DNA from: Nocardioides sp. Root140 | GTDB taxonomy: Bacteria > Actinomycetota > Actinomycetes > Propionibacteriales > Nocardioidaceae | Direction: 5' to 3' | Assembly (NCBI RefSeq): GCF_001426745.1 | Contig: NZ_LMFI01000012.1 | Coordinates: 181,907-245,906 of the forward strand | Length of the DNA stretch: 64,000 bases | Shown here: positions 37,182 to 45,416 of the stretch, piece after piece | Numbering within the stretch: position 1 is the stretch's first letter | Layout: each line of letters opens with the position of its first letter | The notes under the pieces: generated by a model | The model's database searches: none | What the model was told of the DNA's origin: nothing | The model's input: the letters and a program-made list of their open reading frames with translations, nothing else | Made by a program: the position numbers and the translations under genes

Positions 37182-38357
37182 ATGAGCCAGGACCTCTACG
37201 AACTCCTCGGCGTGTCACGAGACGCGGATGCGGACGCCATCAAGAAGGCCTACCGACGGTTGGCCCGACAGCTGCACCCCGACGTCAACCCCGACCCCGA
37301 GACCCAGGAGAAGTTCAAGGAGGTCTCGCTGGCCTACGAGGTGCTCAGCGACCCCCAGAAGCGTGCGGCGTACGACCGCGGCGGCGACCCCTTCGGCGGC
37401 GGCATGGGCGCCGGCGGGTTCGGCCAGGGCGCCGGGTTCTCCTTCACCGACATCATGGACGCCTTCTTCGGTGGCCAGGGCCAGGCCGGCCAGGGTGGTC
37501 GTGGACCGCGACCACGGATGCGCCGCGGCCAGGATGCCCTGATCCGCCTCGAGATCGAGCTCGCCGAGGCGGCCTTCGGGGTCACCCGCGAGCTGAAGGT
37601 CGACACCGCCATCCAGTGCGAGGCCTGCCACGGCGACGGTGCCGCGCCGGGCAGCAAGCCGATCACCTGCGAGACCTGCCGCGGCGCGGGAGAGGTCGCC
37701 CACGTGCAGCGCTCGTTCCTGGGTGAGATCCGCACCCTGCGGCCCTGCGCGGCCTGCCGCGGCTTCGGCACGATCATCCCCGACCCCTGTCGCGAGTGTG
37801 CCGGCGACGGGCGCGTGCGCTCGCGCCGCAGCCTCACCGTGAAGATCCCGGCCGGGGTCGACGTCGGCACGCGTGTCCAGCTCAGCGGCCAGGGCGAGGT
37901 CGGCCCGGGCGGTGGCCCGGCCGGCGACCTGTTCGTCGAGATCCACGTCGCCCCCCATCCGACCTTCACCCGCCACGGCAACGACCTGCACTGCACGGTG
38001 ACGGTGCCGATGACCGCGGCCGCGCTGGGTGCCTCCCTGACCCTGCCCACGCTCGAGGCCGACCTGGCCGGTGACGACTCCGACGTCGAGACCAGCTTCG
38101 CCCTCGAGATCCGGCCCGGCACCCAGTCCGGCGCCACCCAGACGCTCAGTGCACGCGGGGTTCCCGGCCTGCGCAACGTCGGCCGCGGTGACCTCATCGT
38201 GACCGTGGTGGTCGACACCCCGACCCGCCTGGACCCGCGCCAGGAGGAGCTGCTCCGCGAGCTCGCCGCCCTCCGTGGCGAGGAGACCCCCGACGGCAGC
38301 GTCCAGGCCACCCACAAGGGCGTCTTCGGTCGCCTCCGCGACGCCTTCAACCACTGA
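37182..38357 (+). CDS. dnaJ: Chaperone DnaJ
   Basis: The 391-aa co-chaperone has a J-domain with HPD (YRRLARQLHPDVNPD), a Gly/Phe-rich linker, four zinc-finger repeats (CEACHGDG, CETCRGAG, CAACRGFG, CRECAGDG) and the C-terminal substrate domains. It stimulates DnaK ATPase. As the copy linked to hrcA, it is the DnaJ2 type of actinobacteria. Its stop overlaps the rsmE ATG by 1 nt. Confidence 0.97.
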   Translation: MSQDLYELLGVSRDADADAIKKAYRRLARQLHPDVNPDPETQEKFKEVSLAYEVLSDPQKRAAYDRGGDPFGGGMGAGGFGQGAGFSFTDIMDAFFGGQGQAGQGGRGPRPRMRRGQDALIRLEIELAEAAFGVTRELKVDTAIQCEACHGDGAAPGSKPITCETCRGAGEVAHVQRSFLGEIRTLRPCAACRGFGTIIPDPCRECAGDGRVRSRRSLTVKIPAGVDVGTRVQLSGQGEVGPGGGPAGDLFVEIHVAPHPTFTRHGNDLHCTVTVPMTAAALGASLTLPTLEADLAGDDSDVETSFALEIRPGTQSGATQTLSARGVPGLRNVGRGDLIVTVVVDTPTRLDPRQEELLRELAALRGEETPDGSVQATHKGVFGRLRDAFNH

Positions 38358-39097
38358 TGTCGCTGCCCGTGCACCTGGTGGCCACCCTCGCGGGTGTGGC
38401 CGCAGGTGACGTGGTGGAGATCTCCGGCGACGAGGCCCACCACGCGGTCGCCGTACGCCGGCTCCGGGTCGGGGAGCAGGTCGTGCTCACCGACGGTGCT
38501 GGTACGTCGGCCCGCGGAGTCGTGGCAACCACGGGCAAGCGGGTGTTCACCGTCGAGGTGGCGGAGCCGCGCCACGAGGAGCGTCAGGCCCCGTCGGTCA
38601 CGGTGGTCCAGGCCCTGCCCAAGGGTGACCGCGGAGAGCTCGCAGTCGAGGTGCTCACCGAGATCGGCGTCGACGTGATCGTGCCGTGGGCAGCGTCCCG
38701 GTCGGTGGCGGTGTGGCGTGGTGACCGCGCGGCCAAGTCACACGCGAAGTGGACGGCCACGGCACGCGAGGCGGCCAAGCAGTCCCGGCGCGCCTGGTTC
38801 CCGACGGTGGCGCCGCTGGCCACCACCGAGGACGTCGCCGCCCTGCTCGGCGAGGCCGAGGTGGCCGTCGTGCTCCACGAGGGCGCCACGGAGCCCTTGT
38901 CCGCGATCTCTGTGCAGGGGAGTGTCACCATGGTGGTGGTGGTCGGTCCCGAGGGTGGCATCAGTGACGAGGAGCTCGCTTCCTTCGAGGCCGCGGGGGT
39001 TCGCCCCGTGCGACTGGGACGCGAGGTCCTGCGCACCTCCACCGCCGGGCTGGCCGCAGTGGCCGCGTTGTTGGCGGGCACTGACCGTTGGTCGTGA
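38357..39097 (+). CDS. rsmE: 16S rRNA m3U1498 methyltransferase
   Basis: The 246-aa SPOUT-class enzyme methylates U1498 of 16S rRNA using S-adenosylmethionine. The N-terminal PUA-like region (EISGDEAHHAVAVRRLRVGE) and the C-terminal knot (VVVGPEGGISDEELASFE, LGREVLRTSTAGLAAVAAL) are diagnostic. It is part of the hrcA-dnaJ-rsmE operon. Confidence 0.95.
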   Translation: MSLPVHLVATLAGVAAGDVVEISGDEAHHAVAVRRLRVGEQVVLTDGAGTSARGVVATTGKRVFTVEVAEPRHEERQAPSVTVVQALPKGDRGELAVEVLTEIGVDVIVPWAASRSVAVWRGDRAAKSHAKWTATAREAAKQSRRAWFPTVAPLATTEDVAALLGEAEVAVVLHEGATEPLSAISVQGSVTMVVVVGPEGGISDEELASFEAAGVRPVRLGREVLRTSTAGLAAVAALLAGTDRWS

Positions 39098-39113
39098 CCG
39101 GAGGAGGGTTTGA

Positions 39114-40469
39114 ATGGGGGACGCACTCGGGGAGAACCCCGATGTGAGGCAGCACGGACTCGGTGATGCTGGAGGCATGAGTGTGATGAAGCGACAGCTG
39201 CAGGGGCTGGTGCGCAAGACCCTGCTGCGTCTGATGCCGGCCCAGACCATTGACCTGTCCCGGCTCGACAAGGTGCCCGACGCACTCGGCTGGCCCCTGG
39301 CCCGCAACGGCTTCGACCCCCAGCCCCGCCTCGCCGAGACCCGCAGCGAGGCCCCTGTCCATCACCTCACCGCCCTGCTGGGGATGAACGTGTGGCTCGT
39401 CACCGGGCTCGACGAGGGCCGCGAGGTGCTGATGGATCCGACGGCGTACAGCACCGACATCCGCCCGTACGTCGGCAAGCGCGGCGCGTCCGACGGCGAC
39501 ATCGGCGGTCTCGGCTTCACCGATCCGCCCGACCACACGCGGCTGCGCAAGCTGATCACGCCCGAGTTCACGATGCACCGGCTCGAACGCATCCGCCCGA
39601 TGGTGACCCGCATCGTCGAGCAACAGCTGGACGAGATCGCCGCGCGTGCCCGCGATCAGGAGGTCGTCGACCTCGTGCCGACCTTCGCGTTCCCCGTGCC
39701 GTTCCTGGTGATCTGCGAGCTGCTCGGGCTGCCCGACCACGACCGCGAGATCTTCCGCGGGCTGGGCAGCGCCCGGTTCGACGTCACCGAGGGTGGCTAC
39801 GGCACGCTCGGGGCCATCTCGGACTCGCGGGAGTTCCTCAAGGAGGCCACCCGCCGGCAACGCGCCGAGCCCGGTCCGGGCCTGATCGGCCAGATCCTTC
39901 GCGAGCACGGCGACGAGATCAGCGACTACGACCTGGCCGGGCTCGCCGACGGGGTCTTCACCGGCGGCATGGAGACCAGTGCCGGCATGCTCGCGATGGG
40001 CACGGCCGTGCTGCTCGGCGACCGCACCACATGGGAGCGGCTGCGCGACGACGACGAGTCGGTGAACCCGGTGGTCGAGGAACTGCTGCGCTACCTCTCG
40101 GTGGTGCAGGTGGCGTTCCCGCGGTTCGCCAGGCAGGACATGACCGTGGGAGGCAACCGGGTGCACAAGGGCGACGTGGTGCTGGTCTCGGTCCCGGGCG
40201 TCAACCGCGACCCGGTCTTCGGCGACGCGCCCGACGCGTTCGACCCGACCCGGCCGGCACACGGCCACCTGGCCTTCGGCCACGGCCTGCACCGCTGCAT
40301 CGGCTCCGAGCTGGCCCGCATGGAGCTGCGGACCTCCTTCCCCGCGCTGGTGCGCCGCTTCCCCCAGATGCAGCTGGCCGACTCCGACCTCGGCTTCCGG
40401 CACAGCTCTCTGGTGTACGGCGTGGAGCGGGTGCCGGTGATCCCCGGACCGGAGTCACGAGGCAAGTAG
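39114..40469 (+). CDS. Cytochrome P450
   Basis: The 451-aa protein has the I-helix region FTGGMETSAGMLAMG, the ExxR motif ELLRY (Glu-Leu-Leu-Arg), and the heme-thiolate loop FGHGLHRCIGSELARMEL with Cys395. In the I-helix, Met-Glu replaces the common acidic-Thr pair, though ETSAG keeps a Thr nearby. It belongs to the soluble bacterial CYP105/107-like group; substrate unknown, and no ferredoxin or reductase gene is adjacent. GAGGAGGG precedes ATG 39114. Its last 15 nt overlap the convergent gene. Confidence 0.93.
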   Translation: MGDALGENPDVRQHGLGDAGGMSVMKRQLQGLVRKTLLRLMPAQTIDLSRLDKVPDALGWPLARNGFDPQPRLAETRSEAPVHHLTALLGMNVWLVTGLDEGREVLMDPTAYSTDIRPYVGKRGASDGDIGGLGFTDPPDHTRLRKLITPEFTMHRLERIRPMVTRIVEQQLDEIAARARDQEVVDLVPTFAFPVPFLVICELLGLPDHDREIFRGLGSARFDVTEGGYGTLGAISDSREFLKEATRRQRAEPGPGLIGQILREHGDEISDYDLAGLADGVFTGGMETSAGMLAMGTAVLLGDRTTWERLRDDDESVNPVVEELLRYLSVVQVAFPRFARQDMTVGGNRVHKGDVVLVSVPGVNRDPVFGDAPDAFDPTRPAHGHLAFGHGLHRCIGSELARMELRTSFPALVRRFPQMQLADSDLGFRHSSLVYGVERVPVIPGPESRGK

Positions 40470-41498
40470 CGCCTCGACCCGCGCGGCCTCCGCGTCGAGC
40501 TCCTGCTGCTCGGCACGGGTCAGGTCACGGAACAGCTCGAACTCGAGGGCGTCGTCGACGACCCGCCACAGCCCCTCGAGCATGCCGTCGACGAAGACCG
40601 TGTTCGCCATCCCGCCGTTCGGTCCCATCCAGCGCTTGCGGTTGAGGGTGGTGGTCACGCGATCGCGCGCAGCGTGGGAGAGCCACACGTTGTCGTACTG
40701 TCCGAGCAGGCGCACCGGCGCCGCCGCCTCAGCGTTCACGATCGGCGCTCCCTCGACGTCGAACAGTGCCCGGCCGTTCTCGTCGGTGTGCCGCACGAGG
40801 TCGTCCATCCCGGCGACCACCGGACCGAGCCGGGTGATGCCCGACCAGGCGGTCACGTCGGCAGCGGTGGCCGGCCCGAACGCGCGCACGTAGCGGCGGA
40901 CGATCGCCGGGGGATCGGGCTCGACCAACGATCGCTCCAGCCACCGGTCGACGTACTGGTAGACGACTCCGCCCGCCTGTTGCCAGCAGCCGCGCGGAGG
41001 CAGCTGGGCCAGGGGAAGGTCCACGCGGGCCAGGTTGGTCAGGGCGGTCGGCGGCACGCCGGGGAAGCGCTCCTCGAGGCGAAGTCCGAGCTCCTTGCCC
41101 GAGAGTGGAGCGTCGGCGAGCAGCTCGGAGACGGCGGTCGCGAACTCACCTGCGTCGAGGTGCAGCGCGGACGCGGTGTTCTGGCTGGCGGCGCGTTCGC
41201 GGTCCTGGCGCGGCTGCGTCCACTGCCGCAGCGACAGCGCGTCGTCGGGCACCAGGAGGTGCACGGTGCCGCGCATCGTCAGCAGCCGGACCAGAGCCTT
41301 CGTGGTCAGGCCGGCGCTCACGTCGTACGGGTCGAAGCCCTCCAGACGTGCGGCCAGCGAGAGGTACGGCGGCAGGTTGGCCTGGGCCTGCAGGCCGACC
41401 AGGTGCGCGACCATCGCCGGGACCGGCATCGTCGTGCGCTCCAGCAGGTGCTGGCGAGCCAACAGGGTGCGGTTGAGGTCGCGTGGCGTGAGCTGCAC
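40455..41498 (-). CDS. Winged-helix DNA-binding protein (HTH_42 family)
   Basis: The 347-aa protein matches the YcaQ/HTH_42 family: RHLLERTTMPVPAMV-like N-terminus (here LARQHLLERTTMPVPAMVAH), MRGTVHLLVPDDA, RRYVRAFGPATAADVTAWSG and MGPNGGMANTVFVDGMLEG. Relatives include AlkX and DNA glycosylase-like YcaQ; actinobacterial members are often annotated only as winged helix proteins. Whether it repairs DNA or regulates is open. Confidence 0.85.
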   Translation of the reverse strand: MQLTPRDLNRTLLARQHLLERTTMPVPAMVAHLVGLQAQANLPPYLSLAARLEGFDPYDVSAGLTTKALVRLLTMRGTVHLLVPDDALSLRQWTQPRQDRERAASQNTASALHLDAGEFATAVSELLADAPLSGKELGLRLEERFPGVPPTALTNLARVDLPLAQLPPRGCWQQAGGVVYQYVDRWLERSLVEPDPPAIVRRYVRAFGPATAADVTAWSGITRLGPVVAGMDDLVRHTDENGRALFDVEGAPIVNAEAAAPVRLLGQYDNVWLSHAARDRVTTTLNRKRWMGPNGGMANTVFVDGMLEGLWRVVDDALEFELFRDLTRAEQQELDAEAARVEALLAS

Positions 41499-41515
41499 GA
41501 CCCCAACCTAGGCGT

Positions 41516-42619
41516 TCACTTGACGACGATGGTCTTCGTGTCGACGTCCGGCCCGTTGCCCTCGGCACCACCGGTGGGGTCGTCGTTCATCGCCTTGAAG
41601 GTGTACTCGCCCGGGGCCAGGCCGCTGACGTCGACCTTCACCTTCCAGGGGAACAGGCGATCCATGCCCCAGCCCTCGGCGGTGCCGAAGCCGTCCTTGA
41701 CCACCTTGTCGCCCTTGAGCACCTGCCACTGGACGTTCGACTCGAAGCTGTTGTTGACGCCGGTGGCGGTGAACGACCCGGACACCTCGGCTCCCTCGAC
41801 GGGCGCCGTCACGTTCATCAGCGAGAGCGTGTCGAGCACGTCGGCGTTGGCGAGGGGCTCCGAGGTGGGTACGCCGAGGACGGTGTCGCTGTGCTCGCCG
41901 TCGAGCAGGATCTGGACGGGCAGTCGACCCTTGCCGACGGCGGCCTGTGCCGTGTAGACGAGCTGCTCGATCGCCAGCTGGGCGTCGCGCTCGCTCATGC
42001 CGTCGGGCCGGTCGTGCAAGGGCGTGCCACCCTCGAGAAGGGGTACGACGATCACGTCGCCCTGCATCGTCTCGGCCGTGGTGTCGACCTTGGTGCCGTC
42101 CGGCCACGGCTGGCGGTAGTCGGGATCCATCGGGGTGCCGCTGACGGCCATCCCGAGGGCGGCCTCGACATTGCTCTGCCCGGATCCCGGTCGCAGCTTG
42201 GTGAACTCGCGGAACAGCACGCTGCCCCCCGGGCCGTCACCGATGTAGTAGACCGGCACGGTGACGAGTACCGCCGGTGGGTCGGCCGGGTCGGTCTCGC
42301 CCTCGGTCGTGAAGGCCGACGGGTCCTCGACGGTGACGTCGTCGGTCGCACCATCGGTGGTGCCGGCCGACGAGCTCCCGGCCGGGCCGGGGTCGGCGGA
42401 GTCACCGTCGCCGAAGTTCCCGGCGAACGCGATCGCGGTGATGACGGCAGCGGTGGCGACGATGGCGCCACCGGCGCCGTAGATCCAGGGTCGGCGAGTG
42501 CTCATGCTGGTCACCTTCGTTCGGTTGCGGATGGACTCGAGCCCGTCTGCGGGCTCCACGTCGGAGACCGCGTCGGAGATCAGCTCCCGGAGCGGGTCGT
42601 TCTTCTCGGGGCGGTTCAT
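41516..42619 (-). CDS. Membrane protein with GerMN and Gmad2 Ig-like domains, sigma-factor partner
   Basis: The 367-aa protein has a short cytosolic N-terminus (about 45 residues, LRELISDAVSDVEPADGL), one transmembrane helix (IYGAGGAIVATAAVITAIAF), an acidic Ser/Thr linker, a GerMN-like domain (VPVYYIGDGPGGSVLFREF) and a Gmad2 immunoglobulin-like domain (SGSFTATGVNNSFESNVQWQ, ...EGWGMDRLFPWKVKV). It overlaps the upstream ECF sigma gene by 4 nt, so it is probably the anti-sigma or sensory partner. That role is inferred. Confidence 0.82.
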   Translation of the reverse strand: MNRPEKNDPLRELISDAVSDVEPADGLESIRNRTKVTSMSTRRPWIYGAGGAIVATAAVITAIAFAGNFGDGDSADPGPAGSSSAGTTDGATDDVTVEDPSAFTTEGETDPADPPAVLVTVPVYYIGDGPGGSVLFREFTKLRPGSGQSNVEAALGMAVSGTPMDPDYRQPWPDGTKVDTTAETMQGDVIVVPLLEGGTPLHDRPDGMSERDAQLAIEQLVYTAQAAVGKGRLPVQILLDGEHSDTVLGVPTSEPLANADVLDTLSLMNVTAPVEGAEVSGSFTATGVNNSFESNVQWQVLKGDKVVKDGFGTAEGWGMDRLFPWKVKVDVSGLAPGEYTFKAMNDDPTGGAEGNGPDVDTKTIVVK

Positions 42620-43188
42620 GAGTGGTCCTCCAGGAGTTCTCCGAGGTGCTGGCGCAACGACTCGGCGCCACGCGACGCGTGGCTCTTCACGGCACCGCGG
42701 CTGATGCCGAGGGTGTCCGCGATCTGTGCTTCGGTGAGATCGAGGTAGTAGCGCAGCGCGATCACCTCGCGCTGGCGTCGGGGGAGTGCGGCCACAGCGT
42801 CGAGGACGCTCTCGCGCCGCGCCTGCTCGAGGGCGTGCTCGTCGGCGCCGGGGGCGAGGGGCACACCGCGGTGGCGTTCGACCTCGAGGTGCCGGTCGAC
42901 CACCTTGCGGTGCCTCAGGACCGACCGCGACCGGTTCACCACGGCCTGGCGCAGGTAGGCGAGGCCCTTCTCCGGCTCGCGCAACCTGCCCCACCGCCCG
43001 TGCATCGCGACGAACGCGTCCTGGACGATCTCCTCGGCCGTGCCGGTGTCACGCACCAGCAGCACCGAGAGGCGGACCAGCGAGCGCCAGTGGGCGGCGT
43101 ACAGCTGCTCGACCGCGGAGTCGGCGTCGCCGGGCCGGCCGTCGCCGGTCACTGGGCGGTCCGTCGTCGTCGGAGGTGCATGGGTCAT
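42616..43188 (-). CDS. SigE-family ECF RNA polymerase sigma factor
   Basis: The 190-aa factor has sigma region 2 (LYAAHWRSLVRLSVLLVRD, EEIVQDAFVAMHGRW) and region 4 with a helix-turn-helix (LPRRQREVIALRYYLDLTEA, LGISRGAVKSHASRG). This is the actinobacterial SigE-family group, whose partners are often membrane proteins encoded immediately downstream, as here. ATG 43188 is the best start. Confidence 0.93.
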   Translation of the reverse strand: MTHAPPTTTDRPVTGDGRPGDADSAVEQLYAAHWRSLVRLSVLLVRDTGTAEEIVQDAFVAMHGRWGRLREPEKGLAYLRQAVVNRSRSVLRHRKVVDRHLEVERHRGVPLAPGADEHALEQARRESVLDAVAALPRRQREVIALRYYLDLTEAQIADTLGISRGAVKSHASRGAESLRQHLGELLEDHS

Positions 43189-43262
43189 CACGCTAGTGGC
43201 ACGCGCAGGTCGCTCCGCCGGTTTACACGCCGGGGGCCCTTCATTGCTCGCGGCGCCACCTC

Positions 43263-43268
43263 TAGTGT
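43263..43268 (+). promoter_or_regulatory. -10 box TAGTGT for leaderless HIT gene
   Basis: TAGTGT ends 7 nt before the ATG at 43276 with no ribosome binding site between. Confidence 0.5.
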
Positions 43269-43275
43269 GGCCTGC

Positions 43276-43632
43276 ATGAGTGCACCCGTTCCCCCTGACG
43301 ACTGCATCTTCTGCAAGATCGTGGCCGGCGACCTGCCCGCCGAGATCGTGCACGCCACAGATCTCACGGTCGCCTTCCGAGACCTGCAACCGCAGGCGCC
43401 GACGCACTTCCTGGTCGTGCCGCGCAGCCACTACGAGAACGCCGCGTCGCTGGCCGACCACGAGCCGGCGGCGTTGGCCGAGCTGTTCACCACTGCCCGC
43501 GAGGTCGCCGAGAAGGAGGACCTGCCCGGCTACCGCGCGGTGTTCAACACCGGGGCGGCCGCGCAGCAGACGGTCTTCCACGCCCACCTGCACGTGCTCG
43601 GCGGGCGCGACCTGACCTGGCCCCCGGGCTGA
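43276..43632 (+). CDS. HIT-family nucleotide hydrolase
   Basis: The 118-aa protein carries DDCIFCKIVAGDLPAEIV at the N-terminus and the histidine triad HAHLHVLGG (His-x-His-x-His) at the C-terminus, as in HinT phosphoramidases acting on AMP conjugates. The two N-terminal Cys (CIFC) may bind zinc. It usually precedes phoH in actinobacteria; here a deletion scar separates them. Confidence 0.93.
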   Translation: MSAPVPPDDCIFCKIVAGDLPAEIVHATDLTVAFRDLQPQAPTHFLVVPRSHYENAASLADHEPAALAELFTTAREVAEKEDLPGYRAVFNTGAAAQQTVFHAHLHVLGGRDLTWPPG

Positions 43633-43667
43633 CGGTCGCGTACGGCGGCCGGCGCTGACGGCGCTGG

Positions 43668-43743
43668 TCAGTCCGCGCTGACGACCGAGCCGGACAGGAG
43701 CCCGAGGAGTCGGGTGACCTCGTCGGCGACGGCCGTGCGCCGG
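43668..43743 (-). pseudogene. C-terminal remnant of an unidentified minus-strand gene
   Basis: Read on the minus strand, 25 codons end RRTAVADEVTRLLGLLSGSV plus VSAD and a TGA at 43668. The reading frame is lost to the right of about 43743, where the plus-strand DeoR remnant begins. Too short to name. With the DeoR remnant it would be one half of a divergent gene pair joined by a deletion. Confidence 0.4.
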
Positions 43744-43957
43744 CATCAACGCGGAGATGGTCAGCAGCGCCCAGCGGGTCAGCGTCGTCGCGGGATCGCA
43801 CAAGCTCGGCAAGGTGGCGCTGGCCCGGATCTGCGACGCCAGCGCGATCTGCCAGCTGATCACCGATGACGCCGCCGATGCCGAGGCCGTGGCAGCCCTG
43901 TCGCAAAAAGCCGGTGTGACCCGGTGCTCGCCGCGCCGTAGCATGGAGTCCTCATGA
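43742..43957 (+). pseudogene. C-terminal remnant of a DeoR-family regulator
   Basis: The frame GINAEMVSSAQRVSVVAG continues SHKLGKVALARICDASAICQ and LITDDAADAEAVAALSQKAG, the end of the DeoR sugar-sensing domain (SAERVVVLAD-x-SKLGRVALA, then LVTD, in intact members). No start or DNA-binding domain is present and the sequence to the left belongs to the opposite strand. It ends inside the phoH start region. This explains the 321-bp gap between HIT and phoH. Confidence 0.7.
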
Positions 43958-44970
43958 CAGACACCCAGAGCGAGTCCGGCTCCCGCGGCCCGACCACCAA
44001 GCACACCGTCGTCGTGCCGTCGAGCGTCAACATGGTCAGCCTGCTCGGGCCCAACGACGAACACCTGTCCCTGATCGAGCGCGCCTTCGAGGCCGACGTA
44101 CACGTGCGTGGCAACCAGGTGACCCTCCAGGGCGCACCGGCCGAGATCGCGCTCGTGGAGCGACTCCTCGAAGAGCTGGTGACGATCATCCGCACCGGTC
44201 AGGGCATCACCGACGAGACCGTCGAGCGGGTCGTGTCGATGCTGCGCGCCGAGACCACCGAGCGCCCGGCCGACGTGCTCTCGCTCAACATCCTGAGCAA
44301 CCGCGGCCGCACCATCCGGCCCAAGACGCTGAACCAGAAGCGCTACGTCGACTCGATCGACAAGAGCACGATCACCTTCGGCATCGGCCCGGCCGGCACC
44401 GGCAAGACCTACCTGGCCGTGGCCAAGGCGGTGCAGGCACTGCAGTCCAAGCAGGTCAACCGCATCATCCTCAGCCGACCCGCCGTCGAGGCCGGCGAGA
44501 AGCTCGGCTTCCTCCCCGGCACGCTCACGGAGAAGATCGACCCCTACCTGCGGCCGCTGTACGACGCCCTGCACGACATGCTCGACCCCGAGCTGATCCC
44601 CAAGCTGCTCGCCGCCGGCACCATCGAGGTGGCGCCCCTGGCGTTCCTGCGCGGCCGGTCGCTCAACGACTCGTTCATCATCCTCGACGAGGCCCAGAAC
44701 ACCACGCCCGAGCAGATGAAGATGTTCCTGACCCGGCTGGGCTTCGGCTCCAAGATCGTGGTCACCGGCGACGTCACCCAGGTCGACCTGCCGTCCGGCA
44801 CCAAGTCCGGGCTGCGCATCGTCGAGGGCATCCTCGACACCGTCGACGACATCTCGTTCAACCGGCTCACCGCCCACGACGTCGTGCGTCACCGGCTGGT
44901 CGGCAAGATCGTCGCGGCCTACGAGACCTTCGACGCCCGGGACTCCGCGCGGAAGGACCAGCACCGGTGA
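43954..44970 (+). CDS. PhoH-like ATPase
   Basis: The 338-aa protein has a KH-like N-terminal region, Walker A GPAGTGKTYLA at about residue 147, Walker B FIILDEAQNTTPEQ and KIVVTGDVTQVDLP. PhoH/YbeZ proteins pair with YbeY in rRNA processing; ybeY overlaps its stop by 4 nt. ATG 43954 follows GGAG. Confidence 0.96.
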   Translation: MTDTQSESGSRGPTTKHTVVVPSSVNMVSLLGPNDEHLSLIERAFEADVHVRGNQVTLQGAPAEIALVERLLEELVTIIRTGQGITDETVERVVSMLRAETTERPADVLSLNILSNRGRTIRPKTLNQKRYVDSIDKSTITFGIGPAGTGKTYLAVAKAVQALQSKQVNRIILSRPAVEAGEKLGFLPGTLTEKIDPYLRPLYDALHDMLDPELIPKLLAAGTIEVAPLAFLRGRSLNDSFIILDEAQNTTPEQMKMFLTRLGFGSKIVVTGDVTQVDLPSGTKSGLRIVEGILDTVDDISFNRLTAHDVVRHRLVGKIVAAYETFDARDSARKDQHR

Positions 44971-45416
44971 CCATCGAGGTGCTCAACGAGTCGGGTCACG
45001 AGCTCGACGTACACCAGCTGTCGATGCTGAGCCGGTTCGTGATGGACCAGATGCGGGTGCACCCGCAGGCCGAGCTCTGCATCAAGGCCGTCGACGAGGC
45101 GACCATCGCCGAGCTCAACGCCCGCTGGATGGAGAAGGACGGCCCCACCGACGTGCTGGCCTTCCCGATGGACGAGCTGCGTCCCGGCCTGGTCAACGAG
45201 GAGCCTGAAGAGGGCGTGCTCGGCGACCTGGTGCTGTGCCCCGAGATCGCCGGCAAGCAGGCGGTCACGGCTGGGCACTCACGGGACGCCGAGATCGAGC
45301 TGCTCACCGTGCACGGCATCCTCCACCTCCTCGGCTACGACCACGCGGAGCCCGAGGAGCACAAGGAGATGTTCGGTCTCCAGGACCGGCTCCTCGCCGA
45401 GTGGCGTGCCCAATGA
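44967..45416 (+). CDS. ybeY: Endoribonuclease YbeY
   Basis: The 149-aa zinc RNase acts in 16S rRNA maturation and ribosome quality control. Zinc ligands lie in HGILHLLGYDHAEPEEH, preceded by the conserved DVLAFPMDE and LGDLVLCPEIA. GTG 44967 overlaps phoH, and its stop overlaps the next ATG at 45413. Confidence 0.97.
   Translation: MTIEVLNESGHELDVHQLSMLSRFVMDQMRVHPQAELCIKAVDEATIAELNARWMEKDGPTDVLAFPMDELRPGLVNEEPEEGVLGDLVLCPEIAGKQAVTAGHSRDAEIELLTVHGILHLLGYDHAEPEEHKEMFGLQDRLLAEWRAQ

Noticed and set aside
39114..40469. Secondary-metabolite cluster around the P450 gene
   Set aside because: Neighbours are rsmE and a winged-helix protein; no synthase, transporter or tailoring gene is adjacent.
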